From the NCBI GenBank assembly GCA_963693365.1, contig CAVNZM010000001.1, positions 17,918,001 to 17,982,000 of the forward strand: DNA of 64,000 nucleotides, written 5' to 3'. A program made the position numbers and the translations under genes. The notes below the pieces were generated by a model that worked only from the letters and a program-made list of their open reading frames with translations, had not been told where the DNA came from and made no database searches. Shown here piece by piece: positions 25,135 through 37,900 of this stretch. This DNA comes from Amoebidium appalachense. Lineage: Eukaryota; Ichthyosporea. Each line of letters starts with the position of its first letter. The first letter of the stretch is position 1.

Positions 25135-26542
25135 AGACACATCTGCGAGCCACCACCCGCTGCTACATCTACCGTTGCATCCTCTCTCAACTCCTCTTGG
25201 GCAGCTTTGTCTTTCACGCTCTCCATGCTTTATTTTTTCTGCTAACCCTATCTATAATTGTTTTTCTGAAGATTGCACACACTTCTGGTGTGCAGCTTAG
25301 AACGAGATTGCTGGCATGTCAGGATGGGTGGCTCGATGGGATCTTGCACAATCTGTATGCTGCTGTCCTAAGTCGGCATAAGAAGGTTGTCTACGCCAGA
25401 TTGGGGTCCCAATTCCATGTGCCCTAGCGTCACTAACTGTGAACCATACAAGGGATGTATTACCAAAAGTTTATGTTAGCTGCTTGCCAAAAAGTTTGCA
25501 ACATTCAACAAGGCGCCAACTCAAAGCGTCACGAAGTACGGTAGCTGCTGTACCACTCTGACTCTGAGTGATTTTGTTGTTTATCCTCCTAAACTAGTTT
25601 GGCCCAGAGCTCGGACTCCCTGACCTCAACTGTTCCGTCTTTGTTTTGGTTTGCCTAGGAAGCGCAGCTTCAAACGCTAAATAATACCATATTACATAGA
25701 AAACTGCCAATATTTGCGTATGAATATGGCAGTAGAACCAGAACCCTTATGTATCTTCAAGAAAGGTGGTGGTCTAGCTCAAGGGTTCAGGCTGCCCTTA
25801 TAAGGGTTTGAGGGGTTTTAAACTGTGGTAGGTATGCCCAATCAGATTAGTGATTGCGTAACCATATATGATCCATCTACATTTTTAGTATATTCCTCGA
25901 CCGTAATGGATCGGTCAACCCCTGCGCAGGCAGCCGATTGGCTCCTCGGCACCAAGACTACCAAAAGAAAAGACACTTCGACCTGAGCTCAGCGGCCCCG
26001 GGGTGACCCAGGTGAGACACTCGCACGTGTTTGTATAAATTGAAGTGTATCCCGGGACCCCTGTGAATACAGCATATATATTTGATCCGTGCCATGATGG
26101 CATAAAAAGGCTTAAGTACTAAGTTATCCACATATGCATTCCCGTGCAGTAAACTGTAAAGCGAACACGACTTTCACATACCAGATACAGGGGATAGCAT
26201 ATGCTGATAGTAGCTACCTCAGCTGCAATGAACATTGCACTGCAGTCTCTGTGGTGACTCTTAACAATATTTTATCGCGTTGTCCAAACCTATTCATAAA
26301 TACAGCGTCCAGCCCCCCCCCCCCCCCCCCCCCCCCCACCACCACCACCACCACCACCACCACCATCACCACCATGCGAACTCCCTCCTCCCTCGGTTGC
26401 CTATTGAAAAAATCGTGACCAGCACTTCAAAACGTGCATGATATATTGCTCCCCCCCCCCCCCCCCCCCCCCTCCACGTGTCCCCTTTCTCCCACACCAC
26501 CACCCCATGCAACACAACCACATAAATCAACAACTAACTCCT
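25135..26542. other. intergenic region upstream of the anoctamin-like gene
   Basis: About 1.4 kb of mostly complex sequence between two minus-strand genes. I find no exon with credible splice sites. A poly-C tract with a CCA array (26312-26370) and a second poly-C tract (26451-26472) lie near the NSMCE2 3' end. Confidence 0.45.
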
Positions 26543-26971
26543 CTAATCCTCATCCTCATCGTCATAGTTTACATTCAGAGTGTTGCTATCCTCAGGCCCT
26601 AGCTGTGTCTGCACCTGCTGGTCTCTGATGTGCCGTCTGACCTCCTTTTCCAGCGCCTTATCTACGTGCAGTGACTCGGTTGTAACCGTCTCACGGCACC
26701 CTGGAAAAAGTGTGAGAAAATAAAAAACATGGAGAAAGTATTATTGCGATCATGTGAGGGGAAACATGAAAAACCGAATAGTGGGATGACAAAAGCCCTT
26801 AAATGCTTTAAGTAAGTTGACAAAAACGCAACACCTGATAATGGGATGAGGAAAACAACTGAAAAATCTGAAAAAATCTGACGGGATGAGGGGGAGAAAG
26901 TCCGAAAACCCTCCAGCAGGAATGACCCCCCCCCCCCCCCCCCCCCCTCCCCTGGGGAAAAAAAAAAAAAA

Positions 26972-27002
<31 letters not shown>

Positions 27003-27346
27003 AAACTGAAGACCCCCAAAACTGGACAAAAGAATGCAAAAACCTTGAGAATTTCAGGGTTAAAGTAGGACGAGACAAAAAAAACCTCAAAGAACATAAA
27101 AACAAGGCGAGGGGGAAAAAAAAAGAGAAAACAAGAAAACCATGACGGAAGAGGCCTTCGGGGTCCCTTTTTTCACTACATACATTAAACGTGGGAGTGG
27201 GGCTTGGTTGTCGGTTAGCCAGGGCCTCATAAAGAACAAGATTCTATTGAAAGGAGGACGTCATAAAGGCATCGAAACCCTGTGTTGGACGGCGCTTTGA
27301 TCCCATTCATATCTTTTTAAAACTCTTTCTTTTTTTTTTCTTTTTT

Positions 27347-27437
<91 letters not shown>

Positions 27438-27594
27438 GGGAGGGGAAGGGAGAGGGGGGGGGGGGGGGGGAGGAGGAGGGGGGAAGGGCTACACATACCT
27501 CCAAAAGGACACTTTACGCGCTTGGCCCTCTTGCCGTTCGTCTTGATCAGAGCCATAATGGCATCTCCACTGTAGCTGTGTCCACAGTGGCTGC

Positions 27595-27625
<31 letters not shown>

Positions 27626-27863
27626 GTTTACTGACTGAGTGAAGTAACCCAGAACCCACCTCCACACGAACTTCCAAGCCCACAAGCCACCAAGCTTGCT
27701 ATTAAATTTATGAACCAGGCACACGCACAAACACGTGATGGTGTACATTCCCTCCAGTAATTAGGTATCATACATATGGCATGCATAAACACCTTTGACG
27801 TCGCGCGCCCGCGGGCGCACAGGCACCCGCACACACACACTAACCCACACATGCGTGCACACA

Positions 27864-27918
<55 letters not shown>

Positions 27919-28017
27919 CATACACAAACATGCAGGCACACATGCACACAACCACACGTAGACACACACCAGGCACACAGGGGGGGGGGGGGGGGGGGGG
28001 AAGAGGGAGAGGGGGGG

Positions 28018-28049
<32 letters not shown>

Positions 28050-28500
28050 TGGGCCCAACAACTATGACACTGATCATGAGGAGCAGATTAACCCCCCCCT
28101 GCCCCCCCCCCCCCCCCCCCCCCCCCCCTTTGCCACCACCACCGCCGCAGCGCCCCCCAAGAAAGAAGAAATAGAAGGACCAACCAAACACAGGCCCTAA
28201 GACGCGCATACAGGACATGTTTAAGGGATATTCACAAGACACAATGGTGTGCAGCAAAAGGCAAAACCGAACGAGAGCAACTGCACACAGCTACTCAAAA
28301 TAGGCAGGATATGCATGGGGAATCGGGGATGACACACCATGCATGTGTACACGTGCCTAGAGCTCTTTTGGGTCAGACCTGCAACCAACCGCCGTCGTGT
28401 GTGTGCGTGTCTGTGTGTATGCTTTTCGTGTTTGTTTTTCTTTTTTTTGGGGGGGTGGGGGGGAGGCTGGGGGAGAAAGATGAAGGGGAAAGGTGTGTGT

Positions 28501-28550
<50 letters not shown>

Positions 28551-29372
28551 CATACTTTGTCATTGGGTTTTCCAGAATCTTCTGTGTGATGGGGCACAGG
28601 TAGCTCTTCTGGACTTCGCCCATCTGGATGTCGGCATCCTCATCCTCCGATTCCATTGGCTGCGCCGTGCCGGACTGTGTGATTTGCAGCCATTAGGCAT
28701 CTTGATTGGTGGAATGTCACGTCGAACGATTGCCGACTATGTCGCTGCAAAGCCACTACTCTCCTAATCATTTTCAGGACCAACATCATGACAGACCCCG
28801 CGGCTAAACTGGCATGTCAAGAAATGTCAGATATCACATGCATGGTGGTGTGGGGTTGGCTGGAGGGGAGGAGGAGGGAGGGGGGGGGGGGGGAGGGGGG
28901 GGGGGAGAAGGAGAAGGAGGGGGAAGGGAGGGGGGAGCTGGCGAGAGGGAGAGAAAGGGAGGGAGGGGGGGGGAGAGGGAGGGGGGGAGAGGGGGGGGGG
29001 GGGGGGGGAGTGCAAACGCAAAAGGAGCAAGAATATGCATACATGTGTGTCGTACATGTGCGGACATGTGTAAGTATGTGTGTGTGTGTGCCTTTGTATA
29101 GGTGTGTCTCTATGAAAACGGCTTGTGCAAGTTTGTGTGTGGGTCGGTGTGTGTCTGTATATGCGTATGCGCATGCACGTGCGTGTCTGTGTGTGCATGT
29201 GTGTTGTGTATATGTGCGAGCAGGGGGAGAGGAGAGGATGGGGATGGGCATACCCCTGTTTTCTCTGCCATGCGTGTCACAAAATGGCTGCGCTCAAATG
29301 TGCTGCCGTCAATCCGGTCAACCCACTTCTGATACTCCTCCTCGTAGAACTGGTGCGCCTCATCAAGATTCT

Positions 29373-29449
<77 letters not shown>

Positions 29450-32400
29450 CGCGTGCGTGCGTGCGTGCGTGTGCGCACATACACACATATATAGGATAGG
29501 AAGGTGTGGATGAGGGGGGGGGGGGGGAGGGGAGTGGAGGAGGGGGGAAGGAAAAGGGGAGGGAGAGGGGGGGGGGGGGGGGGGGGCTGCAGTAGATGTT
29601 ACAGGACCGTTTTAAAGAAGAGGTTCACCTCGTACATAAGACAACCGATACTCACCTGCGCCTGCTCCTACCCACGACTGATAGGACGAACCGGGGGGGG
29701 GGGGGGGGGGGGGGGGGACGAGAGACAGAAGCTTTAGAAGGGGCCAGGGGGGGAAGAGGAGCAGGGGAAAGGGGATTTGTTGAGAGAAAAGAAGGGGGAG
29801 GGGGGAGGGGGGAGATTAAATGGCTGGCATGGGTAGGGGAAGGCGGGGAGGATGGATGCATCAGGATATAATGGAAGGGTGAAAGGGAAGATTATACTGT
29901 ATGGGGATGGGGGAGGGATGAGGATACTGGATGAGAAGAAGAAACGGGAGAGCACCTGAGTTAGGTCATTTTTTTTGAGGACGGGGGCGGGAGAGGGAGG
30001 GGGCAGGGAGGGGGGGGAGGGGAGGGGGGGGGGAAGGAGACTCCCCTGTCCAGGCTCTAAGTTCAAAAACTACATAATGGAACACTCATTGTAGATATAA
30101 AGAAAATGTATGCAGAACAAAAATCAGCCAAACTCATCCGCTGAGGGGGCCCTGGTTGGCCGTGGAGGGGGAGGAGGAGGAGGAGGGGGGGGGGGGAGGG
30201 ACAGGCCTGGGGTGGGATGTGGGGGGGGGGGGGGGGGGGGGTTGGAGAGCGGGGGAGGGGGGAGGGGGGACGGGGAATTGAGGAGGGGCTAGAAAAAGGT
30301 GCAGAGTATGAAGTACAAATTGACGACGGACAACAGCATGCAGATCTTGCAAAAAAGAGTACACACAGAGTGGTAATGAGAACTAAGTTCCATCGTCAGT
30401 CGGGAAGGAGGGAGAGGTGAGGAGGGGAGGCCTACGCGTGTGGGGGGGAGGGGGGGAGGGGGGGTTTTGAATGCGTCAAAAAGTACGAAGTACACAAGAA
30501 CAAACGGATAACACGATGCAGAATGCAAGCCATACATAAAGAGTATGCATAATAAGCAGAGCCCATCCTCAGGGGGGGCCCACGTCATCCACAGTACCCG
30601 AGTTTCGACCTATTCCCCTCGTTAACGAAACCCAACTCAGATACTGTTTCACTTGAACATGAGTAGGTCACCCGTCTTGATCAGAGACGAGCAGGGTTGC
30701 TTATGCAGGCAAGGGCAGTGGGAAAGGCCGGGGGTTAAAGTTGCAGCAGTAAGCAGAAGCAAGAAAAATATAGATAGGAACTCAGGAGACGGGGCTTCTA
30801 GGAAGCTCCCCCGTCGATACCTAAGTCGATACTTCCCTGGCTAACATACTACACCAGCTGAAAAGAATTAAGTCCCGAAGGCCACAGAATTCGTAATCAG
30901 AGGGGAAAATATGAGATTTGACCCACGCCGCAGGGTAGTAACACGCTTACTAGGGCGGAACTTTATCGTGGGAGGGGGGGGGGAGATGGGCGGAGGGGGG
31001 GGGGGGGGGGGGGGTGTTCCTCACCACAGCGTCCAAGTCCAAATTGTGTCTCAGTTTATCGACCACGGCCATCTCTGCCTGTAGGAGTTCAGACATTTTG
31101 GCCCACTCAATAGATGTGGCCTGTAGCCGCTCAAGCTGGTAAACAAACAGAGTGAGTAATGTGAAGATGCGAGGTTTGTGGGTTGTGATTGAAAGAAACG
31201 AAGGAGAGAGAATGGAGGGGATGTGTTGTGGTTGTGATAGTGTTTGTCAGATAAAAGAATGCAAGGAAAAGTGGTGGTATGGTATGCAAACTGTAACGGG
31301 CAGTGAAGAGGACGGAGAAAGGCTTGAAAGGAGTGGGCATAGGAATGGGCAAAAGGTGCCAAAAAAAAATATAAAAAAAATAAGTAGCCGATGATAAACG
31401 TGGCGGGCTTGTGGGAGATGAATGGTAAGGGGTGGGAAAGCCCCGTGTGTGTGTGTCGTGCATTGCAGTGTCTGGTGTGTGTGCGTTACACGTACATGTA
31501 TGGTGTGTGTGTGTGTGTATTCATGTGTGTGTGTGCATGTGCGTCCCGGTTGTGTGTGTGTGTGTCCCTTTGTGAGATAACAGTATGGGTGCACATGTTT
31601 TTGTGTGCTTGTGTGTGCACGTGGGCCGGTCGTAGAGGGCCAAGGAGGTGAAGGGGATTGGTGAAAGGAGATTTCGAAACTCCACCACATGTGTGAGCCG
31701 GTGCTTGCATGAACAACTATACAGCTGGCTGCCTTTCTTGGCGCCCAAAAAGAGCGAAGCACTGCCAAAGTTACCAGCATTGGGTTGTACGGATTGGGTT
31801 AAAGCCTCTAACCCCCCCTCTGCCTCCCTCACCCACCTTCCCCATTCATTGTTAGAAAAAAAAACGTGAGGAAATCTTTCAAAAAAAGGGGGGGAGACGA
31901 GGGGCAAGGGGAGAGGGGGGGGAGGGGGAGAGGGGGAGAGGGGGGGGGGAAGGGGTGGGGGAGGGATGAAAACGATTGAGATGATAACAAAACGAAGATG
32001 ATTGCAAACCAGTAGATTCATCAAACCCAATTCAAAGCAACCTTCTCTTCTGGGTAAATTTTGCGGGAGGGATGGGAATAAATGACAAGAAAATGAAGAG
32101 ATCCTTTTTAAAAACATACAACTCAATCTAGCTAGCGTGTTGGTTGGGAGACATTAGAAATGGGAAGGGTGGTGTGGTGGCGGTGGAGGAGGGATGTGGT
32201 AGTGGTGTGATGGTGTGGTGTAGTGTAAGGTTTGGGAACTGGGGTGGTGGTGGTGGTTGGGGGGGAAGGGGGGGGGGGGGGGAGGCACCTACCAGGTCCT
32301 GGTCACCTTCGTTCTTGTACATATCCTCGGCCACGTCTAGAACACTGCTGTACAGCTCCTCCATCTGCTCCTGAAAGAGCAAAAAATGGGTCCCGGCCAC

Positions 32401-32511
32401 AAAAGTGTTAGAGTTTGGTTGACCAGGAAAAGCAACGTGGAAGGTTACGCGGGGAGGACAAGAGGAACAGGGAAGGCTTGGATGGCCCGAAAAGAAGACG
32501 GGTAAGGGGGT

Positions 32512-32549
<38 letters not shown>

Positions 32550-33120
32550 TGTTCGGAGGGGGGGGGGAGGAGGGGGGGGAAGGGGGTGGGAGGGGGGGGG
32601 GGGGGGGGGGGGAGGGGCACGAAGGCGGAGAAGGTGTGCGCCACTGAGGGTGACTGTTGACTGCACAATTCACGATTTTTAGGGCATAAAACAAGACAAC
32701 ACTAGGAAACCTAGAAGATGCAACATAATGAAAGAAAAAAGGGGCATTTCTACCAGTATGTGTGAGTAAGTTTGGGGGAGGAGGAGGGGAGGGGGGGGGG
32801 GGGGGAGGGGGGGAATGGTTGCGGGAGGGTGGGGGGAGAAGGGGGGAAGAGGAACCGACCGCGAGGGGGGGGGGGAGGAAACGACCGCGCAGTCCCTTGG
32901 TAAAAATGGACAGAGTAAACAGGGGGAATCGATATTGCAGGGTGGAGGGGGGGTGGTGGGGGGGTAGGGGCATATAGAGAGGGGGGAAGGGGTGAAAGAG
33001 CCGAGAGTGGCAGGTGCCAGAGGGAAGAAGGTGATAGTTCGGGGAGGAGGGAAGGCGGTTGGAAGAAGGGTGGGGCGCGGGGGGAGGGGGAGAGGGGGGA
33101 GAGGGAGGCGCCGGGGGCGG

Positions 33121-33154
<34 letters not shown>

Positions 33155-33224
33155 GGGCAACCTGAATGACAGCCAAGGGGCGCTTCATGCTATCCACCTG
33201 GTTAAGTACTGATGCCGCCGCCAT
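26543..33224 (-). CDS. NSMCE2: NSMCE2/MMS21 SUMO E3 ligase of the SMC5/6 complex, about 249 aa
   Basis: SP-RING SUMO ligase bound to SMC5, acting in DNA repair and replication-fork stability (family knowledge). Exons in transcript order: 33162-33224, 32293-32370, 31025-31135, 29656-29667 (12-base micro-exon, tentative), 29254-29370, 28556-28674, 27499-27590, 26543-26700. Phases join and the total of 249 residues matches the usual length (human about 247). The N-terminal half is helical and coiled-coil-like (EQMEELYSSVLDVAEDM, IEWAKMSELLQAEMAVVDKL), as expected for the SMC5-binding region. The SP-RING reads YLCPITQKILENPMTN, then HCGHSYSGDAIMALI, then VKCPFGGC, giving the Cys, Cys-His and Cys-Cys zinc ligands. 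The C-terminus is acidic (YDDEDED). Start: ATG at 33222-33224 in GAAAATGGCGG. The micro-exon is supported only by its donor, frame and total length. A poly-C-tailed repeat lies in the intron after exon 3. Confidence 0.9.
27354..27436. repeat. (GA)n-(GT)n microsatellite
   Basis: A GA array (27354-27405) passes directly into a GT array (27406-27436). It lies in the last NSMCE2 intron. Confidence 0.9.
29374..29468. repeat. (GT)n microsatellite abutting a 3' splice site
   Basis: The GT array with a CG-rich tail is a CA array on the NSMCE2 sense strand and ends directly at the acceptor CCCAG before the exon starting at 29370. Confidence 0.92.
30297..30360 (-). repeat. poly-C-tailed dispersed repeat, 3' fragment
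   Basis: On the plus strand GTATGAAGTACAAATTGACG...CAACAGCATGCAGATC resembles the 3' third of the family read in reverse complement, preceded by G-rich sequence. It lies in the same NSMCE2 intron as the longer copy at 30.46 kb. The match is partial. Confidence 0.45.
30462..30717 (-). repeat. poly-C-tailed dispersed repeat, long copy (copy C)
   Basis: The reverse complement starts CTTGCCTGCATAAGCAACCC. It carries A-box-like TCTGAGTTGGG and B-box-like AGGTCGAAACTC, then the core CTGAGGATGGGCTCTGCTTA, and ends GACGCATTCAAAACCCC. It is collinear with copy B over about 255 bases. It lies in an NSMCE2 intron in sense orientation. Confidence 0.9.
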
Positions 33225-33792
33225 TTTCGTTCGTTAAAGCTGTGCTGCCTGCTTGGTTTTGTGTGGCTTTGTGGCTTCAACTTGTGCTTGAGACACAGAG
33301 CGGGGAAAAACAGACTTTGCCTCCTTATCAGTCCCAGTTTTGTTGATTGATGTTCTGCTTCACTTCGTCTTTTACAATTGCCACTCTAGTATAAAATGCA
33401 CAAAAAAACCAACAACTGGGAGGCATTCCCGCACACTTTGAGTCTTTTTTCGTTTGTTGTCAACTCCTCGCCGAGTCCCGGCCTTCGCAGGCTGGTTTTC
33501 GCTTGTGGGGAGGCGCACCTACACAGAAATCTGTGATTGGTTTGTTTTCGCGCCAAAATCCCGCGAAGTCAGTCTCCCTAGAGTGTCCCTACAGAACAGC
33601 ACCTTGTGAATCGTCATCTTGGCGGACCCCTCTGATTGGTGGTACGGATAGCTGTTACGTAATCGAGGGAGTGAAAATATGCGATTTCTACCTGGCTGTG
33701 AGATTTCATTTGCTGGAAGTATCCTTCGCGCATCCACCCCTAAACCAGGCCATCCGTGGCCCTAAGGGCCGGGGAACACCCCCATCCATGTC
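33225..33792. other. 5' flank of NSMCE2 and upstream edge of the LINE
   Basis: Complex sequence with no exon. It must contain the NSMCE2 promoter (leftward) and either the LINE 5' untranslated region or the insertion junction. I cannot place the LINE 5' end from sequence alone. Confidence 0.5.
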
Positions 33793-34977
33793 ATGGCACA
33801 TGCCTATAATCGTTTCAGAACCTCTTTCAAAGTTCCATCTACACCCATCACACATGTGCGACCATTAAAACGTCCAGCAGATACACCTACCACAGATGCA
33901 CAACCAGAAAAACATCGCCTTAGACTAAGCGCAACACCTATTTACAATACACTACCCATTCAGAATAACACCACACCACTCCGTAGAAACACAATAACAA
34001 CCATGCCGAAACTTTCGGTTGATACAGTACTGGCAGAACTTGCCCTCGTTAAGAAACAGCTAAATGAGCTGTTACCACTCAAGAACATGATAGAAAAACT
34101 CCAAACAGAAAATACCCAACTCAAGCTCACCATTGATTCACTCACAGCCCAGCTAAACATTAGTGGATCGCAAAACCCCAAAACTCATGAGCAAACATCT
34201 CGCGACGGAGACATTTCCACCCCAACACAAAACAACACAGGACCGGAAGCACAGCTCCCGGCAGAGTTCCTAGAATATGCGAACTCTCGTAAAACACCCG
34301 AGCTCCGCCAAATTGCCAAGGAAACATATGCCAGCATTCTTGCAGGCAACGAGTACCGCCGCAACTCCCCTCCCAAACCGCCGGCTAAGGGGAACACCCA
34401 AGCAAACGGTAACATCAACATCCCACCCAAATACGAGAGGGTGTATTTCAAAGTCAAGCACGGCAGACGCCCACACAGGGCCATGTGGTCCATCTTCAAG
34501 GCTCTCGGCTTCCGGTGCTCTCGCATCCTTTGTCTGTCCTTCATTGGATACGATGTGCTGGAAGTAGCAGTACGGGGCGACTATAACCGTGCGTTCATCC
34601 GTGACGCGACAAAGGGGTGTGGAAGCTTCTTCACCCACCTCCCAAGCTACGACCCATGCGCGCCGGAAAACATTCAGAAAGCAGACAAAGAACGTAAAGT
34701 GTCTGCTAAGAATGCGTGCGCCACACGTTGTCGTGTACGCATCAGCAAGGCAAAAGAGTTCCTCGCAAAGTTGGAAAACGATGCTACGAGCGTGATAGAC
34801 ACGGACACGAAGGAACCAATGTTTTCTGGTGAGAAACTGCTCGAGCGCAAACGCCGATGCGAGATGGAAATCGAGCTCTTCTGCGAACTGTTCGCGCTGG
34901 CGGAAGGTCGTGCATACGACCCCGTAAGCGACAAGTGGGAACCAACCCCACAGGTGTCGGACCAAACCGATGCCTAA
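33793..34977 (+). CDS. LINE ORF1 protein, 394 aa
   Basis: Probable RNA-binding chaperone of the retrotransposon particle (inferred from position). Residues 75-122 form a leucine-rich coiled coil (LAELALVKKQLNELLPL, IEKLQTENTQLKLTIDSL) suited to multimerisation. A Pro/Thr/Asn-rich linker follows to about residue 210. The C-terminal half (about 220-360) is a compact basic domain starting YERVYFKVKHGRRPHRAMW and rich in Arg and Lys, without CCHC knuckles. I do not recognise it as a standard RRM or transposase_22 domain. The stop overlaps the ORF2 start. An ATG at residue 71 (34003) could give a shorter form beginning at the coiled coil. Confidence 0.85.
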   Translation: MAHAYNRFRTSFKVPSTPITHVRPLKRPADTPTTDAQPEKHRLRLSATPIYNTLPIQNNTTPLRRNTITTMPKLSVDTVLAELALVKKQLNELLPLKNMIEKLQTENTQLKLTIDSLTAQLNISGSQNPKTHEQTSRDGDISTPTQNNTGPEAQLPAEFLEYANSRKTPELRQIAKETYASILAGNEYRRNSPPKPPAKGNTQANGNINIPPKYERVYFKVKHGRRPHRAMWSIFKALGFRCSRILCLSFIGYDVLEVAVRGDYNRAFIRDATKGCGSFFTHLPSYDPCAPENIQKADKERKVSAKNACATRCRVRISKAKEFLAKLENDATSVIDTDTKEPMFSGEKLLERKRRCEMEIELFCELFALAEGRAYDPVSDKWEPTPQVSDQTDA

Positions 34978-37900
34978 TTTATCCTTCTTCTTCTGGAATG
35001 CTCGGACACTGGGCCCCCAAAAGGGCCTCCCCCCCGGGACACTCGACGATAAAATCAGCTACATACAACAACAGACAAACAACCACACGTTTACAGTGAT
35101 TTGCGAAACACAGTTTAAAAACCACCACAAATTCAACTCTACATTGGTCGACACATCCACACACCCCGGTTACGCGAAAAACCGAGGCATTATTGTACTT
35201 GCCGCACCACACGTGAGAGTGAAGTGCAAACCGGTAGCAAAAACGGAATTCTCGGTTTCTATAGAGTTTCTTTCTAATGTTTTTACTTTTGTATATTACC
35301 CACCATCTATGTCGGTTGTCGAATTGACTCACGAGTTGTCACAGTTACCAATGTCCACTGTTATTTTAGGTGATTTTAACACGCGACTCCACCACACAGA
35401 CACACTGCAAGTGAGTGTCGGGTACCCATCTAAGCCCCCGGAGCGTGCTATCCCTTTAGCAAGGTATGTCCAAAGTCACACTTTGCGGTTCCCTCAAATA
35501 TCCCATGCCCACAACACCGACTGGGGAGTGGCCTGTTGGCCATCAACCATGTCAAAACTCTCTCTCCCTCCTAACCTCTCTAGGTCATCTGACCACTCTC
35601 CTATCCTTTTCCTACCTAAGATCTCCCTTGATCTGCTCCCCCCTCCCCCTCCCACCTTTCGCCTCCGTCTATCCCAGCTTAAGTCACAGTGGGGTAGAGT
35701 TGATGTATGTGTATGCTATGCTACGAAACACCCTATATATATGCGCCTATTAGAATCTGCACAAGCCAGGCCAGATTCACATCTCGTACTAGATACATGC
35801 ACTAACTTTATTGTTGATGATTTGATAGATCTCGGTGATTATGCTGGCGGTGGTAGGAAGGAATATCCCGATGCTCTCTTGTTACCAAACACCACTCCCG
35901 CTAGACTAGGTGAACCCCTGTCTCAAAAGGAAAGCTTGCGCCGGCTTGCTAGTATGAATCGATTTGGCCCCCCTGCTCGTATTATTGGTGATACCACTGG
36001 AGACCCCCTCATAGACTCTGATAAGTATTTCTCGGAACTGTTTAAAGATAGGACCCCCGCTCAGAAACCTATTGTGTGGCCTGTAGACCCATCTATCCCC
36101 ATAGAATCGATCCTCCCCTTTTTCAGTCCCGATGCCATATGGTCTGTGATATCTAGTTATAGCTCTAGTAAGTCTTGTGGACCTGATGGACTCCCTGCTG
36201 GGTTTCTTAAAATCCTTGTTCCCTCCTACCCACAAAAGGAAAGTGATCGTGCTATTAAACCTGATCTTACTATCATGTTAAGCTCTCTCTTTTCTTGGTG
36301 TGTTAAATGTGGACATGTCCCGTCATCTTGGTTAGATACCTTAGTGATCCCCATAGTTAAGAAGGACTCTGAGGGCCCCATATCATCCTTTCGCCCCATT
36401 ACACTAACCCAGGTTGTTCGTAGATTCTTTGAAGCTTGCTTACTTAGGTTATTTGCACATCACCCTAGGTTTCAATCTATTCTTCACATACACCCATGCC
36501 AATCCGCTTTTCGTAAAAACAATTCATGTTATGTTCAAATAATGGCACTGCACGATTCTATGCAAGTTGGTGCACAATATGTTGGCTTTATTGATTGGAA
36601 AACTGCTTACGATTCTGTCTCCCCTGGTCTCCTATGGGAAAAGCTTGCTGCACGGGGTGTACCACACTGCATTGGTGTTCTGTTAGAAGCACTCTTGTCT
36701 CAAACCTATGGTAGAGCTGTGGTTAATGGGCATCTTTCATATGGTTTTGCTCGTACTAGAGGTCTCTTGCAGGGTTCATTGCTTAGCCCCTTTTTGTTTA
36801 ACCTATTTATAGATGATTTGGCTGTCAAGATTTACGCCGAAAACGATGACCCTATTAATAACTTTCCGCCTGCACTTCTCTATGCTGATGATCTGTCCCT
36901 CCTTGCCCGTACCCCTAGACGCCTGCAAAGATTGTTCGATGTAGTGTCAGAGTGGTGCAAGGCAAACCTTATGATCCTTAACATAGACAAATGTGGTGTT
37001 CTTGTACCTGATATAGCTAACAATTTACACACATTTACATTATCATCTAAACCTGTACCTATAGTTCCAGAATACAAATATCTTGGTGTTCCGGTTGATT
37101 CTGTTGGTGTTATGTTTCCCCATATGGTCGAAAAGAGGGTAGAGTTGGCTCGTAAGCGGTTAGCTTTCTTCTCGGCTAATATTTTTAAAGACACACCCCT
37201 CCATCCTTCTATTAGACTTACATTTATTCGCACTTTTGTCTTCCCGGCATGTGAATATGGTTTACCCCTTCTCGCCGCTTGGATCAAGAAAGAGAGAACT
37301 AGAGCGCTTAAACCCTTGGCAAATTTCCTTGAAGCAGAAGTTGCCTCCTTTCTATCTAACAACTGTTGTAAACCTGGGCCTGTAACGCTCTCGATATATG
37401 GTCTGGTCCCAATAGCTGCTAGAGTATCCTATCTCGCGCTGAAATTCAATAAGCACATAAGCCGCTTAAAGAAGTATTTGCCCTCCCACCCTCTCTTCTC
37501 TATCCGACCTGTCCCCTCCTCACCTCTCCCCTCTTTCCTCCCCTCTCTCTCCCCTTCTCCCCTGGGCACAAATACAAATAAACCCCGCAATAGTGTGTGT
37601 GTGACTTTGGACTGCCACTTACTTATTAAACATGTACACAATCACAAGATAATCACGCAATATAACAAATGGAAAAAGATACCACACGACACTAGACCCG
37701 ATGAAAGCATACACCTTGAAAAACTAAGCCTTATGTCTCGTTTTATATATACTGACCGCCTCAACCATATTGCCAAATATGGCACTCGCAAGTGTATAAC
37801 ACCTAAATACATATTACCTTCCTGTAGAACTGGTCTTTCTCTAGCTGATGGTATTATTGATCAATTACCACGCTTTTACTGTACACGTGCTATACAGTGG

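Noticed and set aside
29600-29640. Extra tRNA or snRNA genes in the G-rich introns
   Set aside because: No cloverleaf with paired arms could be drawn apart from the tRNA-Phe at 54.2 kb; A/B-box-like motifs elsewhere belong to the SINE-like family.
29944-29985. Additional NSMCE2 exon reading LKKNDLTQ before a GTGCTC donor
   Set aside because: No AG acceptor precedes it in a usable position, and the protein reaches normal length without it.
33519-34965. Minus-strand frames opposite LINE ORF1 (up to 231 codons)
   Set aside because: They are antisense shadows of ORF1, which has coiled-coil structure, correct position before ORF2 and no competing homology on the other strand.
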